From contig JAABNQ010000021.1 in assembly GCA_009928435.1 (NCBI GenBank), forward strand, positions 1 to 49,138: a DNA stretch of 49,138 nucleotides, in the 5' to 3' direction. The DNA comes from Bacillus sp. HF117_J1_D. GTDB lineage: Bacteria; Bacillota; Bacilli; Bacillales; Bacillaceae_C. Shown here in pieces: positions 1 through 11,763 of this stretch. Within the stretch, counting starts at the first letter, position 1; each line of letters starts with the position of its first letter. The translations under genes and the position numbers were made by a program. The notes below the pieces were generated by a model, which did no database searches, was not told where the DNA came from, and saw only the letters and a program-made list of their open reading frames with translations.

Positions 1-61
1 CTTGCATGTATTAGGCACGCCGCCAGCGTTCGTCCTGAGCCAGGATCAAACTCTCATAAAA
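1..61 (-). rRNA. 16S rRNA, 5' end only (partial)
   Basis: The reverse complement carries the universal start of bacterial 16S rRNA, including the conserved 27F priming site (revcomp of 35-54) followed by the usual GACGAACGCTGGCGGC stretch. The 5' end is placed near 61 because the 27F site begins at nucleotide 8 of the mature RNA. The rest of the operon lies to the left of the window. It reads away from oriC, behind gyrB-gyrA, as rrnO does in B. subtilis. Confidence 0.97.
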
Positions 62-195
62 TGAAGTTTGTTAGCTCATAAAAGCTGGCAATGGTTTAAA
101 ACCATTGTTACATCAAAATTATTGACGTTCGTTTCGTTCAGTTTTCAAAGATCAAACTTGCTTTTGTTTTTCGTGCTCTCCTGAGCGACTTTTAT
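62..195 (-). promoter_or_regulatory. rRNA operon leader
   Basis: Transcribed leader between the proximal rRNA promoter and 16S. On the minus strand it contains GATCTTTGAAAACTGAAC (revcomp within about 138-156), the stretch typical of Bacillus rRNA leaders and spacers associated with boxA-type antitermination and precursor processing. No ORF is supported here. Confidence 0.6.
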
Positions 196-224
196 ATCAT
201 ATCAAACTATCTATTGGGCGTCAA
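196..224 (-). promoter_or_regulatory. rRNA promoter, proximal (P2)
   Basis: Minus strand: -35 TTGACG (219-224), 17-bp spacer, -10 TATGAT (196-201). The A/T-rich tract just upstream of the -35 (about 225-240) fits an UP element. Together with the distal copy it gives the tandem promoter arrangement usual for Bacillus rRNA operons. Confidence 0.8.
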
Positions 225-283
225 CTATTTTTTAAGAAAAGTTTTTAGTTTTTATGTGACAGCCTGTTTGGACAGCGATTAAT

Positions 284-312
284 AATATAACACCTTTTAT
301 TTAATCTGGCAA
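284..312 (-). promoter_or_regulatory. rRNA promoter, distal (P1)
   Basis: Minus strand: -35 TTGCCA (307-312), 17-bp spacer, -10 TATATT (284-289), about 90 bp upstream of the proximal promoter. Confidence 0.65.
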
Positions 313-407
313 TGCTATTTTGAAAAAAACTATTAAACTATTAACACAAACGTAAAAGTTCCAAATGCCTTTTCCAAAGTACCCATGATTATACTCTATC
401 AAATCAT

Positions 408-430
408 AAAAGCGCCAACTTGGCGCTTTT
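408..430 (-). terminator. gyrA terminator
   Basis: Stem AAAAGCGCCA paired with TGGCGCTTTT around a 3-nt loop, 15 bp beyond the gyrA stop. The stem is A/T-flanked on both sides, so it could work in both directions; its job here is to separate gyrA from the rRNA promoters. Confidence 0.8.
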
Positions 431-444
431 ATGTTCAAGATTCA

Positions 445-2928
445 TCATTCTTCGTCTGCTGTGTCCTCATCGTCTGGCGCATCAGAATCTTCTTCAAATC
501 CTTCAGATGTATCCACTTTGGCCACTGTGGCTACAGACTCTTCATCATCCAGTCTGATCAAAATGACACCTTGGGTATTTCGTCCGAGTATCGAAATATC
601 TTCTACAGACATTCTGATCAAAACACCACCCGCTGTGATGAGCATAATGTCCTCATCGCCTTTTACCGTTTCAAGAGCAACGACTGTTCCGGTCTTTTCC
701 GTAATATTGCACGTAATAATTCCCTTCCCACCGCGCGATTGAATTCGGTAATCCTCTGCTGGCGTACGCTTGCCGTAACCGTTTTTTGTTACAACGAGGA
801 CATCATGATCTTCTTCAAGAATCTCCATTCCAATGACTTCATCCTCGCCCGATAGGTTGATCCCCCGCACACCTGTTGCCGTTCTTCCCATTGAGCGTAC
901 GTCGGTCTCGTGGAAACGGATGAGAAGACCTTCTTTTGTTCCTATCACAATATTATTGCTATTATCCGTTAATTTAACGGAGATTAGTTCGTCATGTTCT
1001 CTAAGATTGAGGGCGATTAATCCGTTTGTTCTAATATTGGCAAATGCGGAAACTGGTGTCCGCTTTACCACACCCTTTTTGGTTGCAAAGAATAAATTCC
1101 AATCTTCCAAGAACTCTCCGACACAGATAATCGTGTTAATCCACTCGCCTTTTTCTATACCAAGCAGGTTAATGATCGGCAGCCCTTTGGCTGTTCTGCT
1201 GTATTCAGGGATTTCATATCCCTTTGTCCGATATACCTTCCCTTTGTTTGTAAAAAACAAAATGGTATCGTGAGTAGATGTTGTAATAAGATGCTCAACA
1301 AAATCATCCTCATTCGTACCCATTCCCTGCACACCACGCCCACCGCGGCGTTGACTCCTATATGTTGAAATTGGAAGTCGCTTAATATAACCATTATGAG
1401 TAAGCGTGACAACAATATTTTCTCTTGGAATGAGATCCTCATCTTCCAAATGGCCTATTCCACCGGCAACAATTTCCGTGCGGCGGCCATCATCAAAGCG
1501 TTCCTTAATTTCAAGAAGCTCTTCCCTGATGATTTCAAGTATCTTCTCTTCTTCAGCTAAAATGGCCTTTAATTCGGCAATCAACTTCATCAGATTTTGA
1601 TACTCTTCTTCAATTTTCTCTCTTTCTAATCCAGTCAAGCGCTGAAGCCTCATATCAAGAATGGCTTGTGCTTGCTTTTCACTCAAACTGAATTGTTCCA
1701 TCAAGCCGGCTCTAGCAATATCTGTAGTCTTTGATCCTCTAATGAGGCTGATAATCGCATCAATGTGGTCCAATGCGATTCGAAGGCCTTCAAGAATATG
1801 GGCCCGTGCCTCTGCTTTGCGCAACTCATATTCCGTCCGTCTTCTGATAATGACTTTTTGGTGCTCCAAATAATGGTAAAGACATTGCTTTAGGTTTAAA
1901 ACCTTTGGCTGTCCATCTACCAATGCTAGCATATTGATACCGAAGCTTGATTGCAGTGCTGTCATTTTGTATAAGTTGTTTAAAATGACATTTGCATTGG
2001 CATCCCGGCGAACTTCCATGACGATTCGCATACCAACACGATCCGACTCGTCCCGTAGTTCAGTAATTCCATCGATTTTTTTCTCGCGGACAAGTTCGGC
2101 AATCCGCTCAATGAGCCTTGCTTTATTGACCTGGAAAGGAAGCTCATTGACAATAATTGTCTCTCTACCGTTCGATTTTGTTTCAATTTCAACTTTTCCC
2201 CGCATCATGATGGAGCCGCGGCCTGTTTCATAGGCCCGGCGGATTCCGCTTCTTCCGACAATCAGACCGGCAGTTGGGAAATCTGGGCCTTGAACATGCT
2301 CCATCAATTCCTGAATAGTGATATCAGGATTTTTACTCAGTGAAATAATAGCATCAATTACTTCACCAAGCTGGTGAGGTGGAATATTGGTTGCCATCCC
2401 AACAGCAATTCCCGAAGAACCATTAACAAGCAAATTCGGAAAGCGCGACGGTAAAACAGCCGGCTCTTTTTCCGAACCATCGTAGTTGTCCTTATAATCA
2501 ATTGTATCTTTGGTTAAATCTCTTACAAGTTCCATAGAGATCTTTGACATTCTTGCTTCTGTGTACCGCATGGCGGCCGCTGAGTCGCCGTCAATGGAAC
2601 CGAAGTTCCCATGACCATCCACCAACATATATCGATAGCTAAAATCCTGTGCCATCCGCACCATTGTTTCATATACAGCCGAATCACCGTGCGGATGATA
2701 CTTCCCAATTACCTCACCGACAATCCTCGCTGATTTCTTATACGCCTTGTCACTCGTCATTCCCAAATCGTTCATAGCATATAATATCCGGCGATGAACT
2801 GGCTTCAGGCCGTCGCGGACATCGGGAAGGGCACGAGCAACGATAACGCTCATCGCATAGTCGAGAAACGATGAACGCATCTCCTGGCTTAAATTTATTT
2901 CCTTTACGTTATCAGGCATGTCTGTCAT
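445..2928 (-). CDS. gyrA: DNA gyrase subunit A
   Basis: 827-aa breakage-reunion subunit of gyrase (A2B2), which introduces negative supercoils using ATP hydrolysed by GyrB. Visible marks: N-terminal winged-helix domain with the catalytic tyrosine in AMRYTEARM (Tyr122), the quinolone-pocket segment [10 protein letters not shown] with Ser83 and Glu87 (the wild-type, susceptible-type residues), and the GyrA box [12 protein letters not shown] opening the C-terminal beta-pinwheel. The tail is acidic ([14 protein letters not shown]). Start is the ATG behind GGAAGGAAGG. It follows gyrB after a 295-bp gap that contains a gyrB terminator, so it probably has its own transcript. Confidence 0.99.
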   Translation of the reverse strand: MTDMPDNVKEINLSQEMRSSFLDYAMSVIVARALPDVRDGLKPVHRRILYAMNDLGMTSDKAYKKSARIVGEVIGKYHPHGDSAVYETMVRMAQDFSYRYMLVDGHGNFGSIDGDSAAAMRYTEARMSKISMELVRDLTKDTIDYKDNYDGSEKEPAVLPSRFPNLLVNGSSGIAVGMATNIPPHQLGEVIDAIISLSKNPDITIQELMEHVQGPDFPTAGLIVGRSGIRRAYETGRGSIMMRGKVEIETKSNGRETIIVNELPFQVNKARLIERIAELVREKKIDGITELRDESDRVGMRIVMEVRRDANANVILNNLYKMTALQSSFGINMLALVDGQPKVLNLKQCLYHYLEHQKVIIRRRTEYELRKAEARAHILEGLRIALDHIDAIISLIRGSKTTDIARAGLMEQFSLSEKQAQAILDMRLQRLTGLEREKIEEEYQNLMKLIAELKAILAEEEKILEIIREELLEIKERFDDGRRTEIVAGGIGHLEDEDLIPRENIVVTLTHNGYIKRLPISTYRSQRRGGRGVQGMGTNEDDFVEHLITTSTHDTILFFTNKGKVYRTKGYEIPEYSRTAKGLPIINLLGIEKGEWINTIICVGEFLEDWNLFFATKKGVVKRTPVSAFANIRTNGLIALNLREHDELISVKLTDNSNNIVIGTKEGLLIRFHETDVRSMGRTATGVRGINLSGEDEVIGMEILEEDHDVLVVTKNGYGKRTPAEDYRIQSRGGKGIITCNITEKTGTVVALETVKGDEDIMLITAGGVLIRMSVEDISILGRNTQGVILIRLDDEESVATVAKVDTSEGFEEDSDAPDDEDTADEE

Positions 2929-2950
2929 AAACTCAAAACCTTCCTTCCTT

Positions 2951-3115
2951 CAAGAAAAGCATAGACGCCTTGCTCAGGGCAAATGATGATATTCCCGAGG
3001 GGGCAGTTCCTTAGCCACACAGAGAAGCAGCAGCTTGATCATGTGGACTAGGCGCTGTACCTGGTAACAGGCAGTGTTCTATCGCTGCGCCTGCACTAGC
3101 TGTCTCTGGACAAAG
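2951..3115. repeat. Candidate Bacillus-type interspersed repeat between gyrB and gyrA
   Basis: The gap contains nested imperfect inverted arms: a GACGCCTTG-type arm near 2965 against CTAGGCGCTG near 3047, and AGGCGC (about 3049) against GCGCCT (about 3088). This resembles the GC-richer, non-coding interspersed repeats seen between genes in many Bacillus genomes. It has no ORF. Membership of a named repeat family is inference. Confidence 0.45.
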
Positions 3116-3167
3116 CAAATACGTTTCCGATTCCTTATCCATGAAAAATCTTAATGCTTTCTTCCTT

Positions 3168-3206
3168 AAAAAAAACGAGTGAAGCAGCTTTTTTTACTGC
3201 ATCACT
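3168..3206 (-). terminator. gyrB terminator
   Basis: Minus strand: stem AGTGATGCAG / CTGCTTCACT (one mismatch) with an A-rich loop, followed by a run of eight T (plus-strand A run at 3168-3175). It sits just after the gyrB stop and would end the dnaA-dnaN-yaaA-recF-remB-gyrB transcript before gyrA. Confidence 0.8.
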
Positions 3207-3223
3207 TGCTTTCAACCAATCGG

Positions 3224-5179
<1,956 letters not shown>

Positions 5180-5193
5180 CTATTTCATGAACC

Positions 5194-5442
5194 TTACCCG
5201 TTCGTCGGTACGCCGCTCAGCGCCTTTTTCCTTAAAGTGGCAATTGCAATGGGTGAAAGATACATATGGGTTGAAGTAATGACTAGGGATTTAAAGGCGC
5301 CGTTTGAAATGTTCATCAATTCGGACTTCCTCTTTTCGAGTAATCCCTTCATCTCTTCAGAATCCATGACTGTCTGTTTATCTAAAATAGCGATGATTTC
5401 ACTAGAGCGGATCATCACGTCATCACCCAAATGGACATACAT
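5194..5442 (-). CDS. remB: Extracellular-matrix regulator RemB (DUF370)
   Basis: 82-aa DUF370 protein with the family's N-terminus MYVHLGDDVMIRSSEIIAI. In B. subtilis RemB (YaaB), at the same place between recF and gyrB, works with RemA in activating matrix genes; DUF370 proteins form ring-like DNA-binding assemblies. Start ATG behind GAGGTGAACGCTA; the SD overlaps the recF stop, so translation is probably coupled. Family and position are seen; the regulatory role here is inferred from the ortholog. Confidence 0.93.
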   Translation of the reverse strand: MYVHLGDDVMIRSSEIIAILDKQTVMDSEEMKGLLEKRKSELMNISNGAFKSLVITSTHMYLSPIAIATLRKKALSGVPTNG

Positions 5443-5453
5443 TAGCGTTCACC

Positions 5454-6572
5454 TCATTGCGCTTTTGTAATGGTTCCGTTTTGCACAAAAAAACTGTCCG
5501 CCTCTTTAATTGTCTGATGGTCAATTCCGCTTGTCGTTGTGGTTGTGACGAACGTTTGGACTTTCCCCTGAATCGTATTGAGCAAATGTGATTGGCGGTA
5601 GTCGTCCAATTCTGATAGTACATCATCCAACAGAAGAATCGGATATTCTCCAATTTCTGAATAAATCAGTTCAATTTCAGCCAATTTCACTGAAAGGGCG
5701 GTTGTCCGTTGTTGCCCCTGTGAACCGAACGTGTGAACATCACGCCCATTGACAAAAAAATTCACATCGTCCCGATGAGGGCCAACTAGACTAATTCCAC
5801 GATCAATTTCCCTTTCTCTGATCGATGAAATCTTTTCTTCAAATACGGTAATCATTGTGGACGAATCAAGCATTTCTGATACATCCAAAGAGGGTTTATA
5901 TTGAATGCTCAGCGTTTCCAGCCCGCGGGAAATGCCGGCATGAATCGGTTTAGCCCATCCCTGCAGCAGATGGATGAATTCGAATCTTTTTTGAATAATT
6001 TTGATGGCTACACTGATAAATTGCTCATCTAAAATGTCCAAAAATGTCTGGTCAGTTTGCCGTTTTGTCTGTAGCTGTTTCAAATAATGATTCCGCTGTT
6101 GCAAAATCTTTTGATACTGTCCGATATCATAAAGATAGACCGGAGATACCTGGCCAATCTCCATATCAATAAAACGACGCCTTGTTTGAGGACTCCCTTT
6201 GACAAGCCGAAGATCCTCAGGCGCAAACATGACGACATTCATATTTCCTACATAGTGGCTTAACTTCCTCTGCTCAATATGATTAAATTTTGCTTTTTTC
6301 CCTTTTTTGGAAATAATTAACTGCAAAGGGACAGATCCGTTTATCTTTTTGACCCTACCCTCCATTTTAGCATATTCCTCATCCCAACGTATCAATTCTT
6401 TATCATTGGACGTTCTGTGGGACTTGGCCATACCCAAGACGTAGATTGCTTCCATGACATTTGTTTTACCTTGGGCGTTTTCTCCGACAAAGACGTTTAC
6501 TTTATTTTCAAAAGATAGCGAGAGTTGTTCATAGTTCCGATAATTTTCCAGTTCCAGTTCTTCAATATACAT
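5454..6572 (-). CDS. recF: DNA replication/repair protein RecF
   Basis: 372-aa ABC-type (SMC-like) ATPase that binds at ssDNA gaps and helps load RecA with RecO and RecR. Walker A is GENAQGKTN near residues 30-38, the ABC signature lies in [10 protein letters not shown], and Walker B is [15 protein letters not shown] near the C-terminus. Start ATG behind AAAGGATG. It lies between yaaA and remB, the standard Bacillales order. Confidence 0.98.
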   Translation of the reverse strand: MYIEELELENYRNYEQLSLSFENKVNVFVGENAQGKTNVMEAIYVLGMAKSHRTSNDKELIRWDEEYAKMEGRVKKINGSVPLQLIISKKGKKAKFNHIEQRKLSHYVGNMNVVMFAPEDLRLVKGSPQTRRRFIDMEIGQVSPVYLYDIGQYQKILQQRNHYLKQLQTKRQTDQTFLDILDEQFISVAIKIIQKRFEFIHLLQGWAKPIHAGISRGLETLSIQYKPSLDVSEMLDSSTMITVFEEKISSIREREIDRGISLVGPHRDDVNFFVNGRDVHTFGSQGQQRTTALSVKLAEIELIYSEIGEYPILLLDDVLSELDDYRQSHLLNTIQGKVQTFVTTTTTSGIDHQTIKEADSFFVQNGTITKAQ

Positions 6573-6586
6573 CGAGTCAACATCCT

Positions 6587-6802
6587 TTAATGGACAACAA
6601 GGAAACTTCCAACCCCTGTAATTTCAAGCAGATCGCCTTTCACAAGCTTTCGTCCTCTTCTCTGCTCCTGTTCTCCATTTACAAGGACTGTATGTTCGCT
6701 TAAAAACCACTTGGCCATCCCTCCGGATTGAATCAAGTCAGCAAGCTTCAAAAACTGTCCCAGCGTAATGGTATCCGTCTCAATTTTGATTTTTGTTTCC
6801 AC
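6587..6802 (-). CDS. yaaA: S4-domain RNA-binding protein YaaA
   Basis: 71-aa S4-like protein ([21 protein letters not shown] ... [15 protein letters not shown] split as usual for the fold). The family sits between dnaN and recF in Bacillales and is linked to ribosome assembly (also called RlbA). Start is GTG behind GAGTGAGA, 14 bp upstream of recF. The fold and location are clear; the biochemical role is known only from the family. Confidence 0.92.
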   Translation of the reverse strand: METKIKIETDTITLGQFLKLADLIQSGGMAKWFLSEHTVLVNGEQEQRRGRKLVKGDLLEITGVGSFLVVH

Positions 6803-6892
6803 ATTCTCACTCTTTTCGTATAAAGTAATCTACTATCTTTATTTTACTAAAGATTTAACAGTATGACAAAGGGTAGAAAAGTTCCCAAAAGG

Positions 6893-6918
6893 AAAAAACC
6901 TGCCGGGAAGGCAGGTTT
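6893..6918 (-). terminator. Terminator after dnaN
   Basis: Minus strand: AAACCTGCC / GGCAGGTTT around a 5-nt loop, then a T run, immediately after the dnaN stop. It probably ends dnaA-dnaN transcription in part, separating it from yaaA-recF-remB-gyrB. Confidence 0.85.
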
Positions 6919-6920
6919 TA

Positions 6921-8057
6921 TTAAGCAGTCCTGACAGGTAAAATTAATTGCAAAATGGACGGGTCTTCATCTGAACGGATGATAAATGGTCTCATCGCTC
7001 CTGTGAAACTGATTGTTATATTGGTTCCATCCACAGCCCTTAAGGCTTCCATCATGTATTTTGCGCTGAAGGATATCGTCAGCTCTTCTCCTTCAAGTAC
7101 TTCAATTGGGATCTCCTCTGAAACGTAGCCAATTTCAGGAGTATTCGAAGATATATCCAACATACCTCCTCCCTGAGAGGCGAGTTTAACAACGTTATTT
7201 CTTTCTTCTTTAGCCAACAAAGAGGCACGGTCTATGGCATCGTTAAACATTTTTCCATCAAGTGTAATATTTGTTTTGTAATCAGTTGGAATCAGACGGG
7301 AAGTATCTGGATAATTCCCCTCCAATCTTCTAGTAAAGAAATGAATGTTTTTCGTTTTAAACAGTATTTGGTTGTCCGTAATAACAATATGAACAGGCTG
7401 ATCGCTGTCATCTAATATTTTACTAAGTTCAAGCAAGCTTTTTCCCGGAATGACAGTTTGATAGCTTATGTCTTTTGGAATATCGATTGGCGAAGTTTTC
7501 TTCGCAAGTCGATGACTATCTGTAGCAACACAAACAAGATTCCCATTTTCGATCTGCCAGTTTACACCTGTCAAGATGGGGCGTATTTCTGAGGTGGACA
7601 CTGCAAATACGGTTTGTCTAATCATTGTTTTCAAGAGATCCCCTGGGATCGAAAAAACATCTTCTTCTGAAATCTGAGGGAGGAGTGGATATTCAGAAGG
7701 GTCGAACCCATTTAAATTGAACTCTGCTTTCCCTGATTTAATGAGTACATGTTGGGAGTCTTCCGTAGAGATTTCAACTGTATCCATTGGAAGCTTTCTG
7801 ACAATATCCCCGAAAAACCTTGCATTAAGGACAATACTTCCTGTTTGTATCATTTCAATTATTTGATTGTCATCTTCTTCAATAGGAATAAATGACTCAA
7901 TTGATATATCAGAGTCACTTCCTGTAAAGATAATTCCATTGTTGTTAGCCACAATCTTTATTCCAGTCAGAATAGGGATGGTGGTCCTTGAAGAAACGGC
8001 CCTCATGACATGTTGAACACTATTGATCAGCTGATTACGCTGAATGATAAACTTCAT
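6921..8057 (-). CDS. dnaN: DNA polymerase III beta subunit (sliding clamp)
   Basis: 378-aa processivity clamp; the dimer encircles DNA and tethers PolC and DnaE through clamp-binding motifs. Start MKFIIQRNQLINSVQHVMRAVSSRTTIPILTGI and end ILPVRTA match Bacillus DnaN in sequence and length. Start ATG behind GGGAAGAAATT. The 174-bp gap to dnaA carries the unwinding half of oriC. Confidence 0.99.
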   Translation of the reverse strand: MKFIIQRNQLINSVQHVMRAVSSRTTIPILTGIKIVANNNGIIFTGSDSDISIESFIPIEEDDNQIIEMIQTGSIVLNARFFGDIVRKLPMDTVEISTEDSQHVLIKSGKAEFNLNGFDPSEYPLLPQISEEDVFSIPGDLLKTMIRQTVFAVSTSEIRPILTGVNWQIENGNLVCVATDSHRLAKKTSPIDIPKDISYQTVIPGKSLLELSKILDDSDQPVHIVITDNQILFKTKNIHFFTRRLEGNYPDTSRLIPTDYKTNITLDGKMFNDAIDRASLLAKEERNNVVKLASQGGGMLDISSNTPEIGYVSEEIPIEVLEGEELTISFSAKYMMEALRAVDGTNITISFTGAMRPFIIRSDEDPSILQLILPVRTA

Positions 8058-8079
8058 AATTTCTTCCCTCGTTTCAGCC

Positions 8080-8231
8080 TTTATATATTCATTTTTTTAA
8101 AATAAAATTCGTAGTAATAGTAGTAGGGGTTGTGGATATGTTGATAAGTATGTGAATGATTGAAAAACACAAGTTACTCACATGTGGACATCATGTGAAA
8201 TAACAAGGCACACTTATACACACCATCCCCA
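8080..8231 (-). other. oriC, unwinding region (incC-type) between dnaA and dnaN
   Basis: On the minus strand a DnaA box ATATCCACA (revcomp of 8131-8139) is followed by a short C-run and by TAC/TAT trinucleotides (revcomp of 8111-8126, the DnaA-trio), then an A/T tract at about 8081-8110 that would be the unwinding element. This is the order of the B. subtilis basal unwinding system. Further near-consensus boxes: TTACTCACA 8174-8182, TGTGGACAT 8183-8191, TTATACACA 8214-8222. Confidence 0.85.
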
Positions 8232-9581
8232 TTATGGATTCTTTAATGAGTTGCGAATGCCGTTAATGATGTTTTGGAATTCTGTATCAGATTCCATCAT
8301 TTTTGAAATTTTATCATAGGCGTGAATGACTGTTGTATGGTCCCGTCCTCCAAATTCTTCCCCAATTTTAGGAAGAGAGAGGTCTGTCAGTTCTCTGGAG
8401 AGGAACATAGCAATCTGCCTTGGAAAAGCAATGGACTTTGTTCGTTTTTTCGCCTTGAAGTCTTCTAATTTAACGTTAAACTCAGCACCAACTGTTTTTT
8501 GAATATCCAAAACGGTAATGATCCTTGGTTTTGAACTAGGAATGATATCTTTTAATGCCTCAGCTGCCAAGTCAGCGTTAATATCTTTATTAATCAACGA
8601 GGAATAGGCAACAACACGGATGAGTGCACCCTCAAGTTCCCGGATATTTGTATCAATTTGATTCGCTATGTACAGCATGGCTTCATTTGGAATATCCAGA
8701 CCATCAGCTTTCGCCTTTTTCCGTAAAATGGCGATTCTAGTTTCTAGGTCAGGAGGAGTGATATCAGTAATCAGTCCCCATTCAAATCGTGATCTCAGTC
8801 TGTCTTCTAAAGTTGGAATCTCTTTAGGAGGCCTGTCACTTGAAATAATAATTTGCTTGCTTTCTTCATGAAGGGTATTAAATGTATGGAAAAATTCCTC
8901 TTGTGTTTGTTCTTTTCCAGCTATAAATTGAATATCGTCTATTAAAAGCACATCCACATTTCGATATTTATCTCTAAAATCGACCGCTTTATTATCCCGA
9001 ATCGAGTTAATGAACTCATTAGTAAATTTTTCAGAAGATAAATAAACCACTTTTGCCGACGGATTGTGTTCGAGTACATAATGGCCGATTGCGTGAAGCA
9101 AATGGGTTTTCCCCAAACCGACACCTCCGTAGATGAAAAGCGGATTATATGCGTTTGCGGGCGCTTCGGCGACCGCTAGAGATGCTGCATGAGCGAAGCG
9201 GTTGCCCGCTCCGATGACAAATGTATCAAATGTATATTTAGGATTAAGCATGCTTTGATATGTTTCTTCTCTTTTTATTTCTTGGATAGAACTTGAGCTT
9301 GGAGTCGATTCTTTTTTCAGTTCTTCTTCCGCATCAGGAGGAATAATGAATTTTATATTCAGATTTTCTCCAACTAGCTCATACAAAATTTTGGAGATTA
9401 AATTTGTATAGCGGCCTTCAAGCCAGTCTCTTGCAAACTCATTGGGAACAGTGATTGTCATAGTATCGCCTTGAAGTTCATGTGCTTCCGTGGATTTAAG
9501 CCATGTATCAAAACTCGGCTTACTGATCTTCGTTTCTATTTTTTCAAGCACCTTTTCCCAAAGATCGGACAGGTTTTCCAA
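8232..9581 (-). CDS. dnaA: Chromosomal replication initiator DnaA
   Basis: 449-aa AAA+ initiator. Domain I (DnaD/SirA-binding in Bacillus) is at residues 1-85, a variable linker follows, and the AAA+ core has Walker [10 protein letters not shown] and Walker [10 protein letters not shown]. The C-terminal HTH includes the box-recognition signature [15 protein letters not shown]. Start is TTG (MENLSDLW) behind AAAGGAGGTACAGTA; the length agrees with the 446-aa B. subtilis protein. It binds the boxes on both sides of its gene and probably autoregulates through the upstream ones. Confidence 0.99.
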   Translation of the reverse strand: MENLSDLWEKVLEKIETKISKPSFDTWLKSTEAHELQGDTMTITVPNEFARDWLEGRYTNLISKILYELVGENLNIKFIIPPDAEEELKKESTPSSSSIQEIKREETYQSMLNPKYTFDTFVIGAGNRFAHAASLAVAEAPANAYNPLFIYGGVGLGKTHLLHAIGHYVLEHNPSAKVVYLSSEKFTNEFINSIRDNKAVDFRDKYRNVDVLLIDDIQFIAGKEQTQEEFFHTFNTLHEESKQIIISSDRPPKEIPTLEDRLRSRFEWGLITDITPPDLETRIAILRKKAKADGLDIPNEAMLYIANQIDTNIRELEGALIRVVAYSSLINKDINADLAAEALKDIIPSSKPRIITVLDIQKTVGAEFNVKLEDFKAKKRTKSIAFPRQIAMFLSRELTDLSLPKIGEEFGGRDHTTVIHAYDKISKMMESDTEFQNIINGIRNSLKNP

Positions 9582-9639
9582 TACTGTACCTCCTTTGCTT
9601 CATACTAATATCGAGAATTGGATTTCCTTTTGAGGGTCC

Positions 9640-9970
9640 AGTAAATGTGGAAAAGTATATAATATGGTAGAAAGAGTTCTTTTCGACAATATCCACTAAT
9701 TGTGGACAATCATATTCAGAACGAGTGAATAAACAATCCACATGTTATTCACAATCTGTGGATAACACATTGGACAAGAAAAGCTCTCCACAGTAAAAAC
9801 AATTTAATCATACCAAATAAAACAAAGGACTGCAATGAACGGAAGGCATTATCCACATTAATAAATTTTGCCAGAAAAAAATTATTAACAGTCAGAGAAT
9901 ATGTGAAAAACTTGTCGATAATTGATGTGAATAAGAAAAAATGATTTCACAAATAATCCACAAGGAAAAA
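9640..9970. other. oriC, DnaA-box cluster between dnaA and rpmH (incA/B-type)
   Basis: Perfect DnaA boxes TTATCCACA at 9849-9857 and, inverted, TGTGGATAA at 9757-9765. Near-consensus boxes: TGTGGACAA 9701-9709, CAATCCACA 9734-9742, TTATTCACA 9745-9753, TGTGAATAA 9926-9934, TAATCCACA 9954-9962, with weaker ones near 9646 and 9784. The 519-bp gap (9582-10100) has no ORF worth calling. The dnaA promoter must lie in its left part; TATTAT/TATATA on the minus strand near 9655-9666 is a candidate -10. Confidence 0.93.
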
Positions 9971-10018
9971 TGAATCAATTTGGGGAAGCTGGATCTGCAG
10001 AAAAATAAAAATGAGAGG

Positions 10019-10048
10019 TTGACAATCATTGAATCACATCTTTATAAT
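10019..10048 (+). promoter_or_regulatory. Promoter of rpmH-rnpA
   Basis: -35 TTGACA (10019-10024), 18-bp spacer, -10 TATAAT (10043-10048), about 50 bp before rpmH. This is a consensus-like SigA promoter just outside the oriC box cluster. Confidence 0.85.
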
Positions 10049-10100
10049 TAGAAAGACTGTCTAACCTGTGATTGTTTAAATCCTCGAGGAGGTGTCATAA

Positions 10101-10235
10101 ATGAAAAGAACATTCCAACCAAATAGAAGAAAAAGAAGCAAGGTTCATGGCTTCCGTGCAAGAATGAGCTCAAAAACAGGTCGTAGAGTTTTAGCAGCTC
10201 GTCGTCGTAAAGGAAGAAAAGTATTGTCAGCGTAG
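10101..10235 (+). CDS. rpmH: 50S ribosomal protein L34
   Basis: 44-aa, strongly basic protein [18 protein letters not shown]..., ending GRKVLSA, the invariant L34 pattern. It is found by direct translation. Start ATG behind GAGGAGGTGTCATAA. Its position between oriC and rnpA is conserved across bacteria. Confidence 0.99.
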   Translation: MKRTFQPNRRKRSKVHGFRARMSSKTGRRVLAARRRKGRKVLSA

Positions 10236-10265
10236 ACCACTGAAACGTCTCAGTGGTCTTTTTTC
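10234..10265 (+). terminator. Terminator/attenuator after rpmH
   Basis: AGACCACTGA / TCAGTGGTCT, 10-bp perfect stem with a 6-nt loop followed by TTTTTT, overlapping the rpmH stop. rnpA lies 245 bp further on, so the site probably lowers rnpA relative to rpmH expression. Confidence 0.85.
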
Positions 10266-10511
10266 TAATTAGAAAAGTGCCGAAGAACTGTCTAATTCCA
10301 GCACATTATGACTTGAAGGCTGATAAGTCATGGTTGGTCTTGATGGAGAGGATACCTCAATGCTACAAGCTACATATTTTTTAGAGTTCGCTAGAGCTTG
10401 GACTGATCGACAGGTACCCTTGAGACTTCCTGATCTTTTATCTCATCATAGGCATTTCAATATCAACATTGCTGGACAGGCATTTGCGCTTTTCTTTGTT
10501 GAGGTGGAGGT
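10266..10511 (+). other. Non-coding linker rpmH-rnpA
   Basis: Contains a small hairpin (ATGACTT 10308-10314 / AAGTCAT 10325-10331) and otherwise no recognised signal. An open frame at 10330-10515 has no SD and runs into rnpA; I do not call it a gene. Confidence 0.5.
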
Positions 10512-10898
10512 ATGAAAAAAGCATTTAGAATCAAGGAAAATGCAGAATTTCAAGCAGTGTTTAAAAAAGGAAAATCAGTGGCAAACAGACAGTTTGTCAT
10601 ATATATGCTGGAAAAAGAGGAACAGAACCATTTCAGGATCGGTCTATCTGTGAGCAAAAAGATTGGAAATGCAGTTATGAGGAATAGGATCAAGCGCTGT
10701 ATACGCCAAGCTTTTCATGAGCTTGAGGAGCAAATCAGCCACAATAAGGATTTTGTCATCATCGCCAGGAAACCGGCGGCCGAAATGGATTATCATTCAA
10801 TAAAAAAAAGCCTAGAACATGTCCTCCGGCTTGGGAAAAGTCTGAAAAAGACAAAACATGAAAAAAATAAAAATGATTTTAATCAACAGCGGCAATAA
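10512..10898 (+). CDS. rnpA: Ribonuclease P protein component
   Basis: 128-aa basic protein that binds the RNase P RNA and helps cleave tRNA 5' leaders. The signature [15 protein letters not shown] (RNR motif) is at about residues 57-71. It is slightly longer than the usual 115-120 aa because of a lysine/asparagine-rich tail. Start ATG behind GAGGTGGAGGT. Confidence 0.98.
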   Translation: MKKAFRIKENAEFQAVFKKGKSVANRQFVIYMLEKEEQNHFRIGLSVSKKIGNAVMRNRIKRCIRQAFHELEEQISHNKDFVIIARKPAAEMDYHSIKKSLEHVLRLGKSLKKTKHEKNKNDFNQQRQ

Positions 10899-10974
10899 AA
10901 AGTGTTAAAATAACCGAGAGACCATATCTAATGCCCTTACAGGGTTATTTTCTTACACAGGGAGGATATGAAGT

Positions 10975-11763
10975 TTGAAAAAAAGAATACTACTCATGAC
11001 TACATTGCTTGCATTTGTAGTCATAGCAGCGGGCTGCTCAACAATCAATGACCCTGTGCCCATCACAGCTGAAAGCACTGGTTTTTGGAGCAAATATATT
11101 GTTTATCCTTTATCATGGCTCATTACAAATACTTCCGAGCTTTTAGGAAATAGCTACGGATTGGGAATTGTGATTGTTACATTACTGATTCGTTTAGCAA
11201 TCCTGCCGCTGATGATTAAGCAGACACAGAATTCAAAAGCAATGCAGGTGCTGCAGCCGGAAATGCAGAAGTTGAGAGAGAAATATAGTTCCAAAGATGC
11301 ACAAACGCAGCAAAAGCTACAGCAGGAAATGATGCAGCTTTTCCAAAAGCATAATGTTAACCCGCTTGCGGGTTGTTTCCCACTGTTAATTCAAATGCCG
11401 ATTCTGATCGGTTTCTATCAGGCTATTATCAGAACTGAAGAAATTGCGACTCATACATTCCTTTGGTTTGACTTGGGTGCACCAGATCCCTTCTACATAC
11501 TACCAGTCATTGCTGGGGTTACGACTTTCCTACAGCAAAAGCTTATGATGGCTGGTACAGAAGGTGCTAATCCACAAATGCAAATGATGCTTTACATTAT
11601 GCCGGTCATGATTATGATCTTTGCAATCAATTTTCCAGCAGCGCTTTCGTTATACTGGGTGGTCGGTAATATCTTCATGATTGTTCAGACGTATTTTATT
11701 AAGCCCCCGGTTGTTGATAGCACAGCTGCCAAAGACGGAAAGGTGAGGGGAACGAAGAAGTGA
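10975..11763 (+). CDS. spoIIIJ: Membrane protein insertase YidC (SpoIIIJ)
   Basis: 262-aa lipoprotein of the YidC/Oxa1/Alb3 family that inserts and folds membrane proteins; in B. subtilis SpoIIIJ is also needed for sigma-G activity during sporulation. N-terminal signal with lipobox AAGC (Cys21). The conserved hydrophilic groove arginine sits in [13 protein letters not shown], and five hydrophobic segments are visible. Start is TTG behind GGAGGATATGAAGT. The stop overlaps the jag start, so the two are translationally coupled. The extended -10-like TGTTAAAAT at 10903-10911 may be its promoter. Confidence 0.96.
   Translation: MKKRILLMTTLLAFVVIAAGCSTINDPVPITAESTGFWSKYIVYPLSWLITNTSELLGNSYGLGIVIVTLLIRLAILPLMIKQTQNSKAMQVLQPEMQKLREKYSSKDAQTQQKLQQEMMQLFQKHNVNPLAGCFPLLIQMPILIGFYQAIIRTEEIATHTFLWFDLGAPDPFYILPVIAGVTTFLQQKLMMAGTEGANPQMQMMLYIMPVMIMIFAINFPAALSLYWVVGNIFMIVQTYFIKPPVVDSTAAKDGKVRGTKK

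Noticed and set aside
445-2928. Several plus-strand open frames opposite gyrA (for example 833-1273, 1406-1600, 1934-2233)
   Set aside because: They lie entirely on the complement of a highly conserved gene, rich in Ser/Arg as expected of antisense frames, and have no SD.
10330-10515. 61-aa open frame between rpmH and rnpA
   Set aside because: No ribosome-binding site, unusual amino-acid make-up, and it runs into the rnpA start. It is better read as a non-coding linker.
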